The notes under the pieces: model-generated
What the model saw: only the letters and a program-made list of their open reading frames with translations
Told to the model about the DNA's origin: nothing
Database searches by the model: none
Program-made: the position numbers and the translations under genes
Shown: piece after piece, positions 13,301-26,928 of the stretch
Numbering within the stretch: position 1 is the first letter of the stretch
Layout of the letters: each line of letters starts with the position of its first letter
Source: Nymphaea colorata
Lineage: Eukaryota > Streptophyta > Magnoliopsida > Nymphaeales > Nymphaeaceae
Reading direction: 5' to 3'
NCBI RefSeq assembly: GCF_008831285.2
Contig: NC_045147.1
Location: 1,638,001 to 1,702,000 of the forward strand
Length of the DNA stretch: 64,000 nt

Positions 13301-16300
13301 CCACAGAGTAGGCTTCATACCATTGCTTACTAACCCAAAATCATCATAAAATGAATACCAAACAGGAAAAAACCACTTAAACTCTTTTCTTTTCTTTTTT
13401 TATGATTATTAACTTTTTCATTTTGAAGCTATTTCGAAATCTTTGAGAAAATGGAAATAGTCCACAAATAAAACTTGGTACTGCAAACCAAAAGGGTGAT
13501 TGCTTTAATATGATGATAATAAAAATATTCAGCCAAGTAACCTTATATATCCTCAGCACATAAGATAGTCATTTGTATTGTTTTGATGAGAGATTGTGCC
13601 TCATCAAGTTATCTCCAATAGGCAGACTAGCAATTTTAGCAGTAGGTACTTCATATACTCCCTTGACTCAAGCACTCAGTTCTTTAGGATCGACACAAGG
13701 TTCTTTAAATGAATCAATAAAGATCTGATAATACTGGAAATCTGCAGCCATCACTAGTGTAATCAATGAAAACAGATTTTCCAAAGAAACATCAATAGCC
13801 CTCAGCACCAGAAAATGCCTCAGTTTGGTGGAATATAACCCGTCCTTACCTCAACCATACAATTCATATCCACTTCAGAAAAAAAACATAAGCTATTGTA
13901 CCAGTATGTGATGTCATGCAATTTTAAGTGAGATAAAACAACCAATTACTCATGAGAAGGAAACATAGATGGGATTATCAGCTTATATTTAAAATATGCA
14001 ACTTAGTGAACAAAAATGTCACTTTCCTCATTTTTTTTTCTTTTTTTTAAAGGAAAGTGTTTAATATATACTGTATATATTTCGAGTAAAAGTATTGGTA
14101 CGAAAGAAGGCTTATATAACAACTGATTTCACAAACTGGAAAGCTGTTAGTATTAAATGTCAAATAAAATAACATAAAATTCTTTTCTAGTCAAAGGACA
14201 ACCATACAAAATTATTACAAAGAAAAATATTAAAAAATTTTAAGTGACGTAACAACACTTGACAGGAAACCAATAACATAAAAATTTTTTCTAGTCAAAG
14301 TCACGTCAGCCGCCGGCGGAGAAGGGTGGATATCGCTAGCTCTGATAAAATGTTACGGCTGGCAGTTGTAAAGAGAGAAAATCTTTTTATTAACTAACCC
14401 TAATCTCACTAATAAAGAGATTAGAGCAGCCGTAGAGACTTACAAATAACATCAACAAAAAATAGAGAAATGTTTAAAGAGAACTTCTAAGTTCTAACTA
14501 TTAAATATTGCAAAGGACCACCTAGAAACTTAAAGTCTTCAAATTTAACACTGATAATGGTTCCAGATTCAGCTAACTGATGGGCCCAAATCCTTAGAAC
14601 CTCTGAGGAGTAGATACAGTTTCACTTCTAGATTCACATTCAGCTCATTACTGGTGCTCCTGCTCTACAATATTCTCCTTCAGGTATGTGTAGATGTGAC
14701 TTCTGGCATTGCTGTTTAGTAGGATTCTAAATGAGCTCAAACATTATTTGTCTACATATCTGAAGGCTTTTGCAATTAAATTAGCTACTATTTTAGTGAT
14801 TGCTATACATTAGGATCAACTACGCCAGCTAATTTTAATCTGTATAGCAGATTTTAATGAAAACTAGCTACAGTCCAAGAAACCTCCAGACTTAATTGCA
14901 TCATCTAAGAAGTAAGAGGATAACCGTCTGAAAACAAATAATAGTCCATCTCACAAAATGAGCATTATTCCCCTGCACCGGAAGCTCAATGGCTTCCAAT
15001 CAACAATTACATCCATGAGGAAAAGAATGGCTTCCATGCTACAGAAGCTGTAACAACAAAGATACCTTCAGCTGCAAAATTTTATGCCTACCTGGTTTTT
15101 ATCCACGTCAATTACTATTGAGTTTCCCAACTTTGTTTGCACTTCCGGGGTCTTGTTCTTCACACCAACCTACATATCTCACAAAAGTGAAAACTAGCAC
15201 TAGACAAGTACAAAACATCACATTGAAAAAAGCATTACTCACTTGGGCCACGTTCGTAAAAAGTAAAGATGAAACTGACAAAACCAATTGAAACAATGAC
15301 AATTTTACCCACTGTAACAAGAAGTGGGAATCTAGATACTACAACAAAATTAAATGCATTTATATGGTTAAGAGTGCAGGAATAACAAGGCAAGCAACTT
15401 TCATTAACTCACTATATAGGGCACAGGAGCATCAAGAAAGTCCAACATGTCATCCGGTAAAACCTAGTAAGCATTTCCACATGAAACAAATATTAATCAG
15501 AATATATGTGCATAACTTCATTATTTCAGCTTAAACATAACTGAACAATGGATGTAACAAAGAAATTTCCATACAGGCATCAACAGACTCTGCCACTGGT
15601 AAGGTCGTATAAGAGGTATAATAGACAGAACACAAGCTGACAATAACCCCTGCAAGGAGAAACTTCCGTCAATCTAATCAGAAATTTTAACAGATAAAGC
15701 AACTAAAAAATTAGAAACACCTACATCACACAAGTGTAGGGTGTGCATGCGGGATGCATGTGTAGGTGTGGCATTATTCAAAAAAAAAAAATTATGAGGA
15801 GGCAACCTTTCGAAAGAGTCCGTGCTACTTAGGAAAATACAAACATCAATACTATGGCTGTCTTAGTGCAGATTATTCTCATACATGTAAAACCCGAATA
15901 AGAGTTCAGAAAGCATTCTGCCTTTCAAACACTTAACACTCAATTTTGAAGCCAATGGGAACAAATGAACATCAAGCAAGTGCCAACAAGATAGAAACCT
16001 TTTTCTTATTGAAAAACACTGAATAGCATCTATAATCTATTCTGCCTATGGTGTGCCTGCTGGCAGATAAATTCCATATTTCACAAAGGGCATGCATGTA
16101 TCTCGCCAACTAAAGGCCCATATGCAACCATCGAGGTGTACACTCTAGCCATGAACTCAAGCTACAGTTGTAAGAGACCTGGCCAGAAAGTGACCCAAGT
16201 TTCAGATGTGGCAGATCCAAAAACGTCTCATAACTCAGCTTTGGTTCACATCTTAAAAAGGCTAAACATGGATACTTGGTAATACATGACACAAACATGT

Positions 16301-19300
16301 AAATCCCTTGAACCTCACCTTGATATCTGTTGACGAGTTTGTATCTGGACGGGTCGGGGTCCTAACCCGACCCATCCATCCCTTAAGTGTTGGTGATACA
16401 ACCTGACCCATCCATCCCTTAAGTGTTGGTGATACTTGCACACTTAAGGGTTTGTTTTGACCTTAATTGAAAAATTAATAAAATTTCAGATAGAGAGAAT
16501 GGCTGACAGAGCGCTGTTCTTCATCAGCCGTGGTTTTTTCCCTCTGTTTTTGAGGGGTTTAGCATGTTAACTCTGTGTGTTTCTCTTCTCTTCTTACGTA
16601 TCCATATTTCTACATGGAATCAGAGCCTTTTTTTATCGAAGAAGATTTTTTTGTCTTGCTGAGTCATCACTAGAGCCACCTTTGGAGCCGTCGTTTGAGT
16701 GGGCCATCACTGGAACCGTCACCTGAGTGAGCCGCTGCTGGAGCCATCACCTCAGTGCACCGTCGGAGCAGCCTGAATCAACGCCTCTTGTCGTCAGAAA
16801 AATGTTGAGGACTGCCGCCTCTTGTGGAAGATAGCCCATAGCTCGCCAGAAAACAGTGAAGATTGCCGAGATGAAAAATTTGACGATTGCACGTTGCACG
16901 GCATGGGCAGTAGTAGGAGTGAGGGCTTCGATGAAACTGATCATTGTCTGCGTGTAGTTTGGTGCCGCAGATTGGAGGAGGCCTCCTGTGTCACCTGAAG
17001 TGGTGTCATCTTTTGTGCACAATCCTGGTGCTGCAGACTGAAGCCTAAGTCACATGGGTGCGCCACCTATGGTGGCACACCCGCACCGATGTGGGTGCAG
17101 GTGCGGCCCGACACAGCACCCGACTCAATCAAATCAAATCGGGTGCTGCTGACCACACCCGTGCTTCTTTTCTCTTGTTTTTTTTTTCATTTTTTTTCCT
17201 TCTCCTATCTTTCCCTCTTCTCTCTCTCCCCCCTTATTTTATTTAATAAAACTTTGAATTTTTTATGAGATTAAGGTAACCTTGAAAAGTTTAAAAATAT
17301 AAACAAATAAAATTACTTATGTAACAAATAACACCCAATTTTTTTTAGAACTTGCCGCATCCCGCACCAGCACCCCGCACCCATGTGACATAGCTCGACT
17401 GAAAGGATGGACTGTATGTCGAAGAAATCAGATCATCTTCCAGTCCAAGTCACCACGATTCCCTTGACCAAGGACAATTACCTTCGCTGATCTGCAGCCA
17501 TTATGATGGGAATTGCTGATTGTGGCCGGATTTCCTACATAAATGGGAAGAAGAAACAGCCTACTGAAACTAATCCCCATTGGGAAACGTGGTATCTTGA
17601 AGACAACCAGGTCAAAACCTGGATTGTTAACTTTGTTTCTACTGGAATTCAGTCATTGATTTTTCAGAAAAGGACTGCCTATGATATGTGGGTTGTCCTT
17701 GAACAGATGTATGGGCAGAACAAGAATAATGTTTGTGTCTACCAATTCATGAAAGATATATATGCTCTTTGCTAGAGGGATAAGACTGTAGCTGAATTTT
17801 ATGTTTCCCTCAAATCTAAATGGGAAGAGTTGGATTATTACTCCAAAGATAAGTGGAAGTGTGCATATAACCAGAAACTGTTTGGGAAAAAGAGTGGAAA
17901 AGTCACATTTTTGTGATCCTGGAGGCTTCAAGGATGAATTTGAGGGCATTCACAGTCAAATTCTTAACTCTGGGAAAGTTCTAACATTGAGAAAATCTGT
18001 TCTAGAGTGGAGGCTGATGAACAAAAGCGACTTGTTATGGTAGGCCAAGATTCCACTGACACCATGCCTAGCACGCAATTTGCCCTAGTTAGTCGTGGTC
18101 TGAGATCGAGCCACAAAGGCATTTGGAAGTGCTCACATTGCAAAAAGAATGGTCATACTACTGATTTCTATTTGGATCTCCATCCAGAAAGGAAGACTAA
18201 TCATGGCAGCAAGAACCCAGAAGGAAAAAAGATCGCTGCTAGTCCTAAAGTTGCTGATTACACCGGTGAAAAAAGGAAGATAACAGCCGATCAGCTCTGT
18301 CAGTACCCGTACGAGTACCGGAACGATAATGGTATGGTGACCGGTAACGCACTTGGGTGCATTCGAATACTTGTTTGACCATATCGGGTATGGTCAACAT
18401 ACCCGAGTATGTATCTGGCATTCTTTGGAGTCGACAAAGTTGACCAAGTCCAAAACCGTCTTCAAATTAGGGATTTTGTTTTCTTTTTTACTTTTAAACT
18501 ATGTCACATAGGTACAGGTACTGGTGCGGGTACGGACCATTTTCAAAAAATTTGGGTGCGGGGATACGGCCGTACACACACACAGCTGCTTGTTTCCGAC
18601 AGTTTCAGGTAAGAGGCAATGTCTTGGCGAAGGGCAGCTGCTGTTGTTCAGCAACTTCTCCGTCTACTGATTTGGCCATTGTTTGTTGAAGCTTCATATT
18701 TAAGCTTCTTTTTTTTTCAGCAATTTCCTGTCGCCAATGTTATCACTGCCGTATCGTATCGTGTATCGGTCAGGCCGACCTATACGCCGTATCGTAAATG
18801 TATCGTAACGTATCGTAAAATTAATTTTTTAATTTGTAAAAAATATTAAAAATTTATAAAAAATAGAAAAAAAATCAGAAAAATTCTAAAAAAATCCGAA
18901 AAAACTAGTAAAAATCAGAAAAATTCAAGAAAAATGTATTTAAAGGAACATTCATCATTCATGTATATGAAGTATGACCTGTGAGCTATGCATATTGCAT
19001 ATGAACAAGACATTCCAAAATAAGAAATCAAACATTCAAAAAACAAAATAACATACTAAACAACCTAAGAGTATTCAATTACATCACAATTCATAAGTTC
19101 AGAAGTGAAAACTCAGAACATATTGACATAGTTTTCAAAACTCAAAACAAAAAGCATCGTCAATCGTCATTTGCATCATCATCTTCATTCTTCATCATCA
19201 TCTTCATTTTCTTCATTAACTTCTTCTTCTATCCCCTCTGTTGCAAATGGAATGTCACCAACATTCCATTGCACCCCCCCCCCAGCCTCTCCTTCTTCAA

Positions 19301-22300
19301 CAATCTCTGCTGCTCCTTCAACATTCAAAAAATCAAGATCGTCCTCATAAAGTATTGCAGCTGGTTCTTCTTCAACCCAAGAATCTAATATATCAAAATG
19401 GTCAATGAAGATAGGATCATATTGATTGTGATGCTTCCTCGTAGATGTTGTTTCTAGTTGCCTAACAAGAGAAAAAATTAACAAATTGTTAGAGATTAAA
19501 ATATATATTAGAATTTGATATTCTCGTATAACAAAACAAATGTTTACCTTTGTCTCAACTTCATATTATAACGAACATAAACAAGGTCATTCAACCTTTT
19601 ATGTTCCAGCCTATTCCTCTTCTTACTATGGATGTGCTGAAATACACTCCAATTTCTTTCACATCCAGTTGCACTACATGTTTGACTGAGGATTCTAATT
19701 GCAAGCTTCCTTAATTCTGGGCAATCAAGCCCAAACCTTTCCCACTACAAATCTAATAACAGATGGAAAGTAAAAATGTTGTCAGAAATAAATATATGAG
19801 AAGGTAGAATAAAAGCTAAACAACAAAAAGTATAAAGTTTCTTTTTCTAATACCTGGACGCATAGTTGTCCTGCATCGAACTGCTGTGTCTCTCGCCATG
19901 GTACCAGAAGCCGTATCATATTTGTTGATCGACATATGGATAGCGTCTTGTTCTTTACTATCACTTACTAATACATCAATGCAATCCAACATGCCATACT
20001 CGACCTCTCTGTCCTTCTTAAAAGTGGGAAGATATCTAATAGCAGGATTTAGGTAGTAGGCTGCTGCATGAAGTGGGCGATGAAGTTGTCCAGACCACCT
20101 TTCATCTATAATCTTCCATATAGGCATGTACAACTTCTTTTTTCCCTTCATATTATCTCTAATGGCCTCCTTGGCTCTATCCATAGACTCGTATAAATAT
20201 CCAATAGAAGGTCTATCTTCACTATCAACTGATCTGAGGACTTTCACTAGAGGTACACAAATCTTCAATAAGTGCACACATGATTCCCAAAAGTCAACAT
20301 CGAAGATGGTATCCACAACTGTCGTAGCCTTTCTTTTATAGGCATGTGGATATGCAGCCCAATCATCACTTGAAAACATCTGCCTGAGAGAAGATCTTTG
20401 CTTGACTATACACCCTGCACAGTCAAAACATTTGTAGCAAACCGTGTTTGTGCAGGTCGAATCAATTCAGCCCCATTTGTGAATTTCCTCATCAAATTCA
20501 AGACATAAACATGATTATAAATAAACTTCGTGATTTCTTGGCATCTGTGAACTGTCAACTTCATATCATCCCTTTCACCAAGATCCTGAAGCATAAGATT
20601 TACACAGTGAGCAGCACATGGACTCCAATAAAATGTCCCATATCGTGCTGCTAACATTTCACCTGCAGCTTTATAATTTGCTGCATTATCAGTGATAAAT
20701 TGTACAACATTTTCAGGCCCAACTTCTTTTATAACTTTATCAAAAATCCCAAACAACACATGGAGTATCAAACAAATCAACAGATTTTAAGAACATAGTA
20801 CCAAGAGGGCAATATACAAGGAAGTTTACCAATGTTCTGTTCTTGATGTCTGTCCACCCATCTGCCATTACACTGCATCCTGTAGCTTTCCAACTCAATT
20901 TTAGTTCATCACAATATGTCTTCACATCTCTAACTATATTGTTGAGAATTTTACCTCGCAATTTATGAAAAGAGGGCATTTTATACCCTCGCCCTACACT
21001 AGCAATCGCATCTGCTATAGGCTGATAATGATAAGAGTTTGCTGCATTGAAGGGAATGGATGCATCATAGAACCACCTTCCTATGGTTTCATCTGCTGCT
21101 TCAATAATATCCTTTGATTGCATGGCTATACGAATCTCAGGCTGAGCACCAGCAGCAGTATAATTGGGAAAAAAATTCTTGATCGAACCAGACATATTGC
21201 TCGACTTCATAGTAGGTACTCTACCACCACCAGTACGACCCTGACTTCTGCCACGTCCTCGTGAAACTGAACTTATTGTTGCACCTCTTCTTTTTCTGGT
21301 TGCAGTTGCAGAAGAACTACCTCCATGCATGATGCCTTTCCCTTTAGTTGTTCCCAAACTGACACCAACATCTTCTTGTTCAAGTTGAACATCTTCACCT
21401 TCACTTTCTTCTCTTTCATGTGGGTCCCCATATCCTTCCTCCGCATCTTCCATGTCCTTTTCAATCCTACTTGCTTTCACTGCATCAAGAAGCTACTTCC
21501 CTCTTGATATGATTTGCTTACAATAATTGCACTTAACTCTTAATCTATCTTTGGGATTCACCCTTGTACACCACTGTCATGCAGGATCCGACATTATATC
21601 TTCACAAAACAAGTAAAAACATACAAATACATGTAGGAAATAAGAGAAATGAACGATTCAACGGCAAAAATGAGTTATTTCTTACCTTCTTGGTGTTAAA
21701 AACCAAAAAACTCTCTTTCTCCAAGCTTCCCACCGTCCCAAGACTCCCCACAACGAGAAATGAAGCTTCTTCACCGGCAAATCTTGATGCAATGGAGAAA
21801 ATCTCTCCCTCCCACGTCTCTCGCAGCATTGAGAAACAAGAAGAGAGAGAGAGAGAAGCGTCGGTTTGAGAATAAGAAGCAAAAAGGGGCCCGACTGCCC
21901 CTTTTTTAATTTTACTCTCGTATCGTGCGATACGTGCGATACGCGTACGATACGTACGCGTATCGTATTTATTAAGTGTATCGTATCGAAAACTATGATA
22001 CAGACGATACGTATCGTACAATACGCGTCCGTATCGTACGATACGGATAACATTGCCTGTCGCCCAGCAATCTATCGGTTTACTTCCGATGGCAGGTTTA
22101 GAATCGTCTACCCTTCTTCTATGACCTGCATCAACTATTTTTCTTTTTCTTCATCGAAAATCATATTGTTGACGGGTTTGGTTGTTTTGGATCTGGGTCT
22201 GGACCCGATCCGCTTTGTAATGTTGTTGGGTTCTATATATACCCTTGTAATCCCTCTTTTCAGTGTGAATGAAATTCGAAGAGAGAGAGTGTCTGGGTGC

Positions 22301-25300
22301 TAGTGGACACCAGTCCTCCTCACCCGTGGTTTTTTCCCTCTTGTTGAGGGGTTTTCCACGTTACATCATGTTCTTCTCTTCGTTTCAACATGGTATCAGA
22401 GTCGAATTTCTGGAAAATGTTTAGTCTGTCGTGAAGTTCCGGCCCCCTTGCTCGCCCGACGCTGCCTGTTCTCCATCGCCAGATGTTTCCAGTGTTGTCG
22501 GTGCCACCCTTTCCTGTGCTGCTGGACGTTTCCAATGCTCTCCTCAACATCTCTCTGCCTCCCTGCAGCTTCTTCTGGCCGTCGCCTCTCTTCTGCCGTC
22601 GTGGTGTCGCCCAGCTTCTGCTGTCGCCTGAGCTTCCTCTGACTCTGGCCTGATCCAAGGTGTCCACTGTCGTCGACTCCACAATCGTCATTCACTGCAG
22701 GGGTCTGACGAGTGGAGCTTCATCATTCCTCATCGTTGTGGTTGTGCCCGACGGAGTCTGCTGCAGTCGATGCCCTTCTCCTTGCCGCTACCCTATTTTT
22801 GTTGTTGCTCCTATCGTCTGGTCCAGAAAGTGCCCTGCTCTGATCGACGACAACATCTTCCACGACTTCCACCTGCAGCCAGCACGTGTCTAACTGTGTC
22901 GCCTCCCTGCCCTTGTTTCAACAGTGACTGGCCACCGTCCGTCTGATCAGCATTGCCTCTCACTTTCTGGTCGTGATTGGCTGTGGAGCTCTGTTGTGCA
23001 TCGCTCGTCTCTGCCGCTGCTTCTCTCTGTTGTCGACTGAGTGGCTGCCGCAGTTGTTGTCGCAGGAGCTGCATCGCCTGTGCCAATCTGTTGCATCGCC
23101 AATGCTGCTGCTTGCCTAACGTGTGTGGAGTTCCGCTGCTAACTGCACCTGTGATGCTGCAGTTTGGAAGCCGTTTGCTCCATTGCGCAGTGTTGTTTGC
23201 GCCTGTTTAGCTGCTCTTATTGCTACTTTGGTGAACCTCTGTGATGAGAGATTCTCATATGGGAGAGTAGATTATCGACAGTGGTGCTACACACCACATG
23301 ACTGACGATTCTAAGGTCTTTCATGGGTATAAGCTTTCGTTAGGAAAGGAACGTGTGTCTCTTGCCGATGGTTCCTCTATTTCTGTGGCTGGAAAAGGGA
23401 GTCTCTCACTTTTGAACAAGTTCTTAGTTCACAATGTTCTACACGTTCCCCATCTTCCCTTGAACCTCTTGTCCGTTAGCAAGATTACGAAAGAGTTGAA
23501 TTGCAAAATTATTTTTTCTGTTGATCGTTGTGTTCTGCAAGACTTGGTGACAGGGAAGAGGATTGAAATTGGTTTGGTTTCTGAGGGGCTATATCGTTTA
23601 CCCATGTGTGCTGCTACAGCTCTCATGACGGCTGCCAGGAAAACAAAGAAGAGTAGAGAGGACTCCCTTCAGTTGGTTCTGCGTTGGCATGAGCGCCTTG
23701 GACACCTTCCTTTTGGAATTTTGAGACTGTTGTTTCCTGATTTATGTTCCAGTTTAGATATGACTATGGTGTCTTGTGATGTCTGTCACCTGACTAAACA
23801 TGTTAGGGCTTCATACCCTATTTATATCCTTCGTTCTAATGAGGTGTTTGCCTTGATTCATTCTGATGTGTGGGGGCCTTCGAGAATTCCTTCTTGTCAT
23901 GGCTTTCAGTATTTTATCACCTTTAGGTAGATGATTGTTCTCGTAACACGTTTATTTACTTGTTGAAAGACCGTAGTGAAATATCTAATGTCATAGAGAC
24001 TTTCATTGCTCTTGTGGAAACTCAATTTGAGACCTCTGTTAAGACCTTTTGGTCTGACAATGCTCGTGAATATACGTGTCAGTCTGTTGATAGCTTCTTT
24101 CGAAAAAAGAGAATTGTTCATGAGACTTCCTGTAGTTATACTCCTCCTCAAAATGGAGTTGTTGAACGAAAGAATCGCCAGTTATTGAATATGACTCGAG
24201 CTCTTCTTTTTCAACGTCATGTTCCAAAAAAGTATTGGGGAGATGCTGTGTTGACCAGTGCGTATCTAATTAACCGTATGCCTAGTCGTGTGTTGAATAG
24301 GCAGACGCCTCATTCTATGTTACCAAGAAGTCGTGAACCTTTCTCTCTTCCACTTAGAGTTTTTGGCTATATCTGTTTTATTCACAATCACAATCCTAAT
24401 ATTAAAAAGCTTGATCCAAGGTCGATTAAGGGCGTACTTCTAGGTTATTCCCCCACTGAAAAAGGATATAAGTGTCGAGACTCTTCCACTGGTCGTGCCT
24501 ATATTACCAAAGATGTCACCTTCTTGGAACACGCTTCCTATTTTGGTGAGAATTCTCTTCAGGGGGAGAGGTCTACAATGAGAGAAGAGTATTCTCCCAA
24601 TCAAGTGATTCGGTTTACAGATTTTTTGAAATACAAGAAGGAAGAGATTCAGGTTACTAACCCTCTAGAGCACAATAAGGATGATGATGGATGTTCAACT
24701 GTGAATAAGGAGAGACATGACCGTTTGTTTGGGCAGGTTTACTCTAGGCGAAGGTTGCCTGCGGCAGGACCCACTGGTGAAACTGGCGAAGTAATGCCCT
24801 CTGGTGACAAAAATCCTACTCCCAATCCTAATGCTACTCCTTCCCTGGATGACCCAAGTCGTGCTCAAGAGATGTCAATTGAAGGTACTGAGGCAGAGGT
24901 TGAAAATGAAGAATTACTCATTGTTCTAAGAAAGGGTGTCAGGTCATGTACTCAACACCCTATTGGTCACTTCGTGTCATATTCTAGACTGAGCTAGGAA
25001 TACAAGTGTTTTGTATCATCTTTTTCTTTGGTTGTGGTTCCCAGGACTATTGCTAAAGCTCAGAGTGATCCCAAGTGGACTTATGCAATGCAAGAAGAGA
25101 TGGAAGCCTTAAACAGAACAGGATATGAGAGCTCTGTATGGGCTTAAGCAATCCCCTCGAGCATGGTTTGAACGACTTAGACTTGTAATGAGACAATATG
25201 GATATCTTCAAGGGAATGGAGATCATACACTCTTTGTGAAGAGGAATGAGCAAAAAGTTACTCTTCTGTTGGTATATGTTGATGATATGATTGTCACAGG

Positions 25301-26897
25301 TGATGATGAAGATGAAATAACTAAGTTAAAGAAACTGTTGGCGATCGAGTTTGATTTCAAGGACCTTGGTAAGTTAAAATATTTCATTGGCATTGAAATT
25401 GTTAGGTCTGGTACTAGCCTTGTGCTAAATCAACGGAAGTAGACTCTAGATTTGTTAAAGGAGATCGAAAAACTGGGGTGTAGACCTGCTTCTACTCCTC
25501 TAAATGCTGGGCACAAGCTGAGTCTTAGAGATGGGGAGCCTCTCTATGAAGAGGCCAAGAGAAGATATCAACGTCTTGTTGGGAAGTTGATTTATTTTAC
25601 TCTCACTACACCTGATATTACCTTTGTTGTGAATGTGATGAGTCAATTCATGCATGCTCTCACGGATGCACACTTGAAGGTTGTCGACAGGATCTTGTGC
25701 TACTTGAAGAGGAATCCTGGCAAGGGTCTCCTGTATGTTAAGCAAGACACTCTTGGGATTGAAGGTTATCCAGATGCAGACTGGGCAGGTTGTATTGAGA
25801 CCAGGAGGTCCACCTCAGGCTACTGTATCTATTTGGGAGGGAATCTCGTAGTGTGGAGTAAGAGACAAGACGTTTGCTCTTGTTCCAGTGTTGAAGCATA
25901 ATACAGAGTTGTTGCTATGGGAATTTTCGAGCTACTGTGGCTGAAATATTAGTATAAAGATTGAAGGACCAATGAAGATGTATTGCGATAACAAGTCAAC
26001 AATCAACTTGACCCACAACCCAGTGTTACATGACAGAACAAAGCATGTTGAGATTGACCGTCATTTCATTTGAGAGAGAATTGATGCTAAAGAACTTGTT
26101 CTTCCTTACATGAAATCTGAAGATTAGACAGCTGATGTTCTGACCAAAGCCTTGTCTTCAACTTCATTTGAAAGAAATGTATCCAAGTTGGGCATGTTTG
26201 ATCTGTATGACCAACTTGAGGGGGAGTGTTGACGGGTTTGGTTGTTTCGAGTCTGGGTCTGGACCCGATCCGCTTTGTAATGTTGTTGGGTTCTATTTAT
26301 ACACTTGTAATCCCTCTTTTCAGTGTGAATGAAATTCTAAGAGAGAGAGTGTCTGGGTGCTAGTGGGCACCAGTCCTCCTCACTCGTGGTTTTTCCCCTC
26401 TTGTTGATGGGTTTTCCATGTTACATCATGTTCTTCTCTTTGTTTCTACACATATCATCACAACCATTTTTTTTTTTTTCAAATAACTATGCGTTTGTGC
26501 ATGCTCCTATGTTATTTTCTGTAACTCACTCGTTCCATTTCTGCATTTAGCACTTAGATTCTAGTTCCACAATGCTGAGTTGTGGTTCGTATTTCACTGT
26601 TTAAGGGGCTGCTCAATTGTTTGATAGATGATTTTCCTCATTCCATTGCAACTTTGCAATATATGCAGCAGATGACTTTGAGATTGATATGTATTTTGTC
26701 TATACGCTTAAAAGTTTTTTATAGGTTTCTTAAACACACTGCTACAAGAGCCATTTGTATATGTCTTCTCTGTTGTTTACTTGTTTATGTTGATATATGT
26801 TTTCTATGCTGATATATATATGTTCTATGTTGTTTACTTGTCATAGATATTTTTATGTTGTTTACTTGTTTATCATTTCTTAGTAAGTTTTCTTTGT

Positions 26898-26928
<31 letters not shown>

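Larger units (their letters stand above)
8309..14550 (-). mobile_element. Copia element 1, full-length but decayed
   Basis: 6242 bp inserted in the intron between DENN exons 14 and 15. The ends are LTRs (8309-8501, 14351-14550) of the TGTTA...AACA type, with a perfect 5-bp target duplication CTGAT (8304-8308, 14551-14555). Read on the minus strand the order is leader, gag, protease/pre-integrase, integrase, RT and RNase H, i.e. Ty1/copia. The purine tract is at 8502-8515, and the primer site next to 14350 is mutated (TTTTATCAGAGC). Many stops and frameshifts break the frame. Copia-5 and the solo LTR at 34025 belong to the same family by LTR and leader similarity. Confidence 0.92.
18735..22055 (-). 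mobile_element. hAT transposon, full length
   Basis: 3321 bp with 10-bp perfect inverted ends CAATGTTATC / GATAACATTG and a perfect 8-bp target duplication CCTGTCGC (18727-18734, 22056-22063), the hAT signature. Both subterminal regions are packed with GTATCG/CGATAC words. It carries one minus-strand transposase gene with DUF659 and hAT dimerisation domains. It sits inside the TIR element and has been disabled by stops and frameshifts. Confidence 0.93.
22167..26450 (+). mobile_element. Copia element 2, gag-less
   Basis: 4284 bp; 224-bp LTRs at 22167-22390 and 26227-26450, perfect target duplication CATAT (22162-22166, 26451-26455). Primer site TGGTATCAGAGTCG follows the 5' LTR, and polypurine tract CTTGAGGGGGAG precedes the 3' LTR. 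The LTRs differ at about 14 positions. Gag is missing and the RT N-terminal part is deleted, so it cannot move on its own. It is inserted in the TIR element next to the hAT. Confidence 0.93.

Noticed and set aside
18735-22055. CRISPR-like array from repeated GTATCG words
   Set aside because: The words are short, unevenly spaced and subterminal in a hAT element; no spacers and no prokaryotic context.
22431-23305. Several overlapping frames of 60-90 aa, Cys/Ser-rich
   Set aside because: They lie in the C/T-rich copia-2 leader in all frames and are low-complexity artefacts, not small Cys-rich peptides.
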